Shown: positions 5,607 through 5,702 of the stretch, in pieces | How positions within the stretch are numbered: position 1 is the first letter of the stretch | How the letters are laid out: every line of letters starts with the position of its first letter | NCBI GenBank assembly: GCA_905186105.1 | Contig: LR994475.1 | Coordinates: 1,378,353 to 1,384,054, forward strand | DNA from: an uncultured Sutterella sp. | GTDB taxonomy: Bacteria; Pseudomonadota; Gammaproteobacteria; Burkholderiales; Burkholderiaceae_F | Reading direction: 5' to 3' | DNA: 5,702 bases | The notes under the pieces: generated by a model | The model's database searches: none | Told to the model about the DNA's origin: nothing | The model's input: only the letters and a program-made list of their open reading frames with translations | Position numbers and translations under genes: made by a program

Positions 5607-5702
5607 TTATTTAGCGCAAGAAGCAGCCAAATTAAGGAAGTAATCAGCAGACACACCGAAGACCGGTGCGAGATGTTCGGCAATTTCACGCGTCAAAGTA
5701 CC
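5607..5702 (-). CDS. XRE-family helix-turn-helix protein, C-terminal end only
   Basis: The last 31 codons of a gene entering from the right, ending in TAA at 5609-5607. The residues GTLTREIAEHLAPVFGVSADYF, read in two parts as GTLTRE and IAEHLAPVFGVSADYF, fit the last helices of a Cro/CI (XRE) HTH domain, where 'A..LA..FGVS.DYL' is the usual pattern; a short tail, LNLAASCAK, follows. Such proteins bind operator DNA as repressors or antitoxins. The DNA-reading helix lies outside the window, so the subfamily cannot be told. The convergent hairpin at 5550-5587 lies just beyond its stop. Confidence 0.7.
   Translation of the reverse strand, partial: GTLTREIAEHLAPVFGVSADYFLNLAASCAK

Noticed and set aside
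5342..5689. A - strand frame of 115 codons across the terminator and the winged-helix remnant.
   Set aside because: It runs antisense through both the remnant and a perfect terminator stem. The real - strand signal there is the XRE-type C-terminus in another frame, ending at 5607.

Overview
The window looks like an accessory stretch of a proteobacterial chromosome with moderate GC. The hints are a UmuD-type SOS peptidase, Rho-independent terminators with U tracts, Shine-Dalgarno starts, and remnants of two families (AlbA_2/HATPase_c_4 ATP-binding regulators; AAA-ATPase-like/PDDEXK_9 proteins) that are often multiplied in host-associated bacteria. A gut-type beta- or gammaproteobacterium would fit, but this is a weak inference and no species is claimed.

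Layout. Positions 1-344 hold the 3' end of a umuD-like gene (+), closed by a strong terminator at 370-402. After a roughly 290-bp intergenic region come two long, overlapping + strand reading frames. The first (636-1694) encodes an alpha-helical, TPR-like protein. The second (1681-3189) encodes more TPR-like helices, a charged linker, a SUFU (suppressor of fused) domain and a C-terminal DUF2185/Imm33-like domain. The overlap lies on a T5 run followed by GA, and the helical repeat seems to continue across it. The pair is therefore either one protein of about 850 residues (split by an indel or joined by +1 frameshifting) or two translationally coupled proteins. SUFU and DUF2185 are both known from immunity proteins of bacterial polymorphic toxin systems, so an immunity or protein-binding role is likely. 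No toxin is visible. A hairpin at 3211-3239 ends this unit.

Positions 3375-5479 are a gene graveyard. It contains (i) the C-terminal half of an AlbA_2-type ATP-binding regulator on the - strand, broken by a nonsense codon and a frameshift; (ii) the C-terminal half of a DUF1703-type protein (AAA-ATPase-like/PDDEXK_9) on the - strand, with an in-frame stop and an eroded nuclease motif; and (iii) the C-terminal two winged helices of a second AlbA_2-type protein on the + strand, split by a frameshift at a T run. Remnants ii and iii are both cut off at the same point, about 4938-4950, head to head.

Two near-identical 65-bp arrays of TCTAACA motifs (3399-3463 and 4234-4297) flank remnant i as direct repeats. 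Each lies about 10 bp beyond the stop codon of a - strand remnant. They are the most distinctive unexplained structure here.

A strong hairpin terminator (5550-5587) closes the region. The last 96 bases are the C-terminal end of an XRE-type helix-turn-helix gene entering from the right on the - strand.
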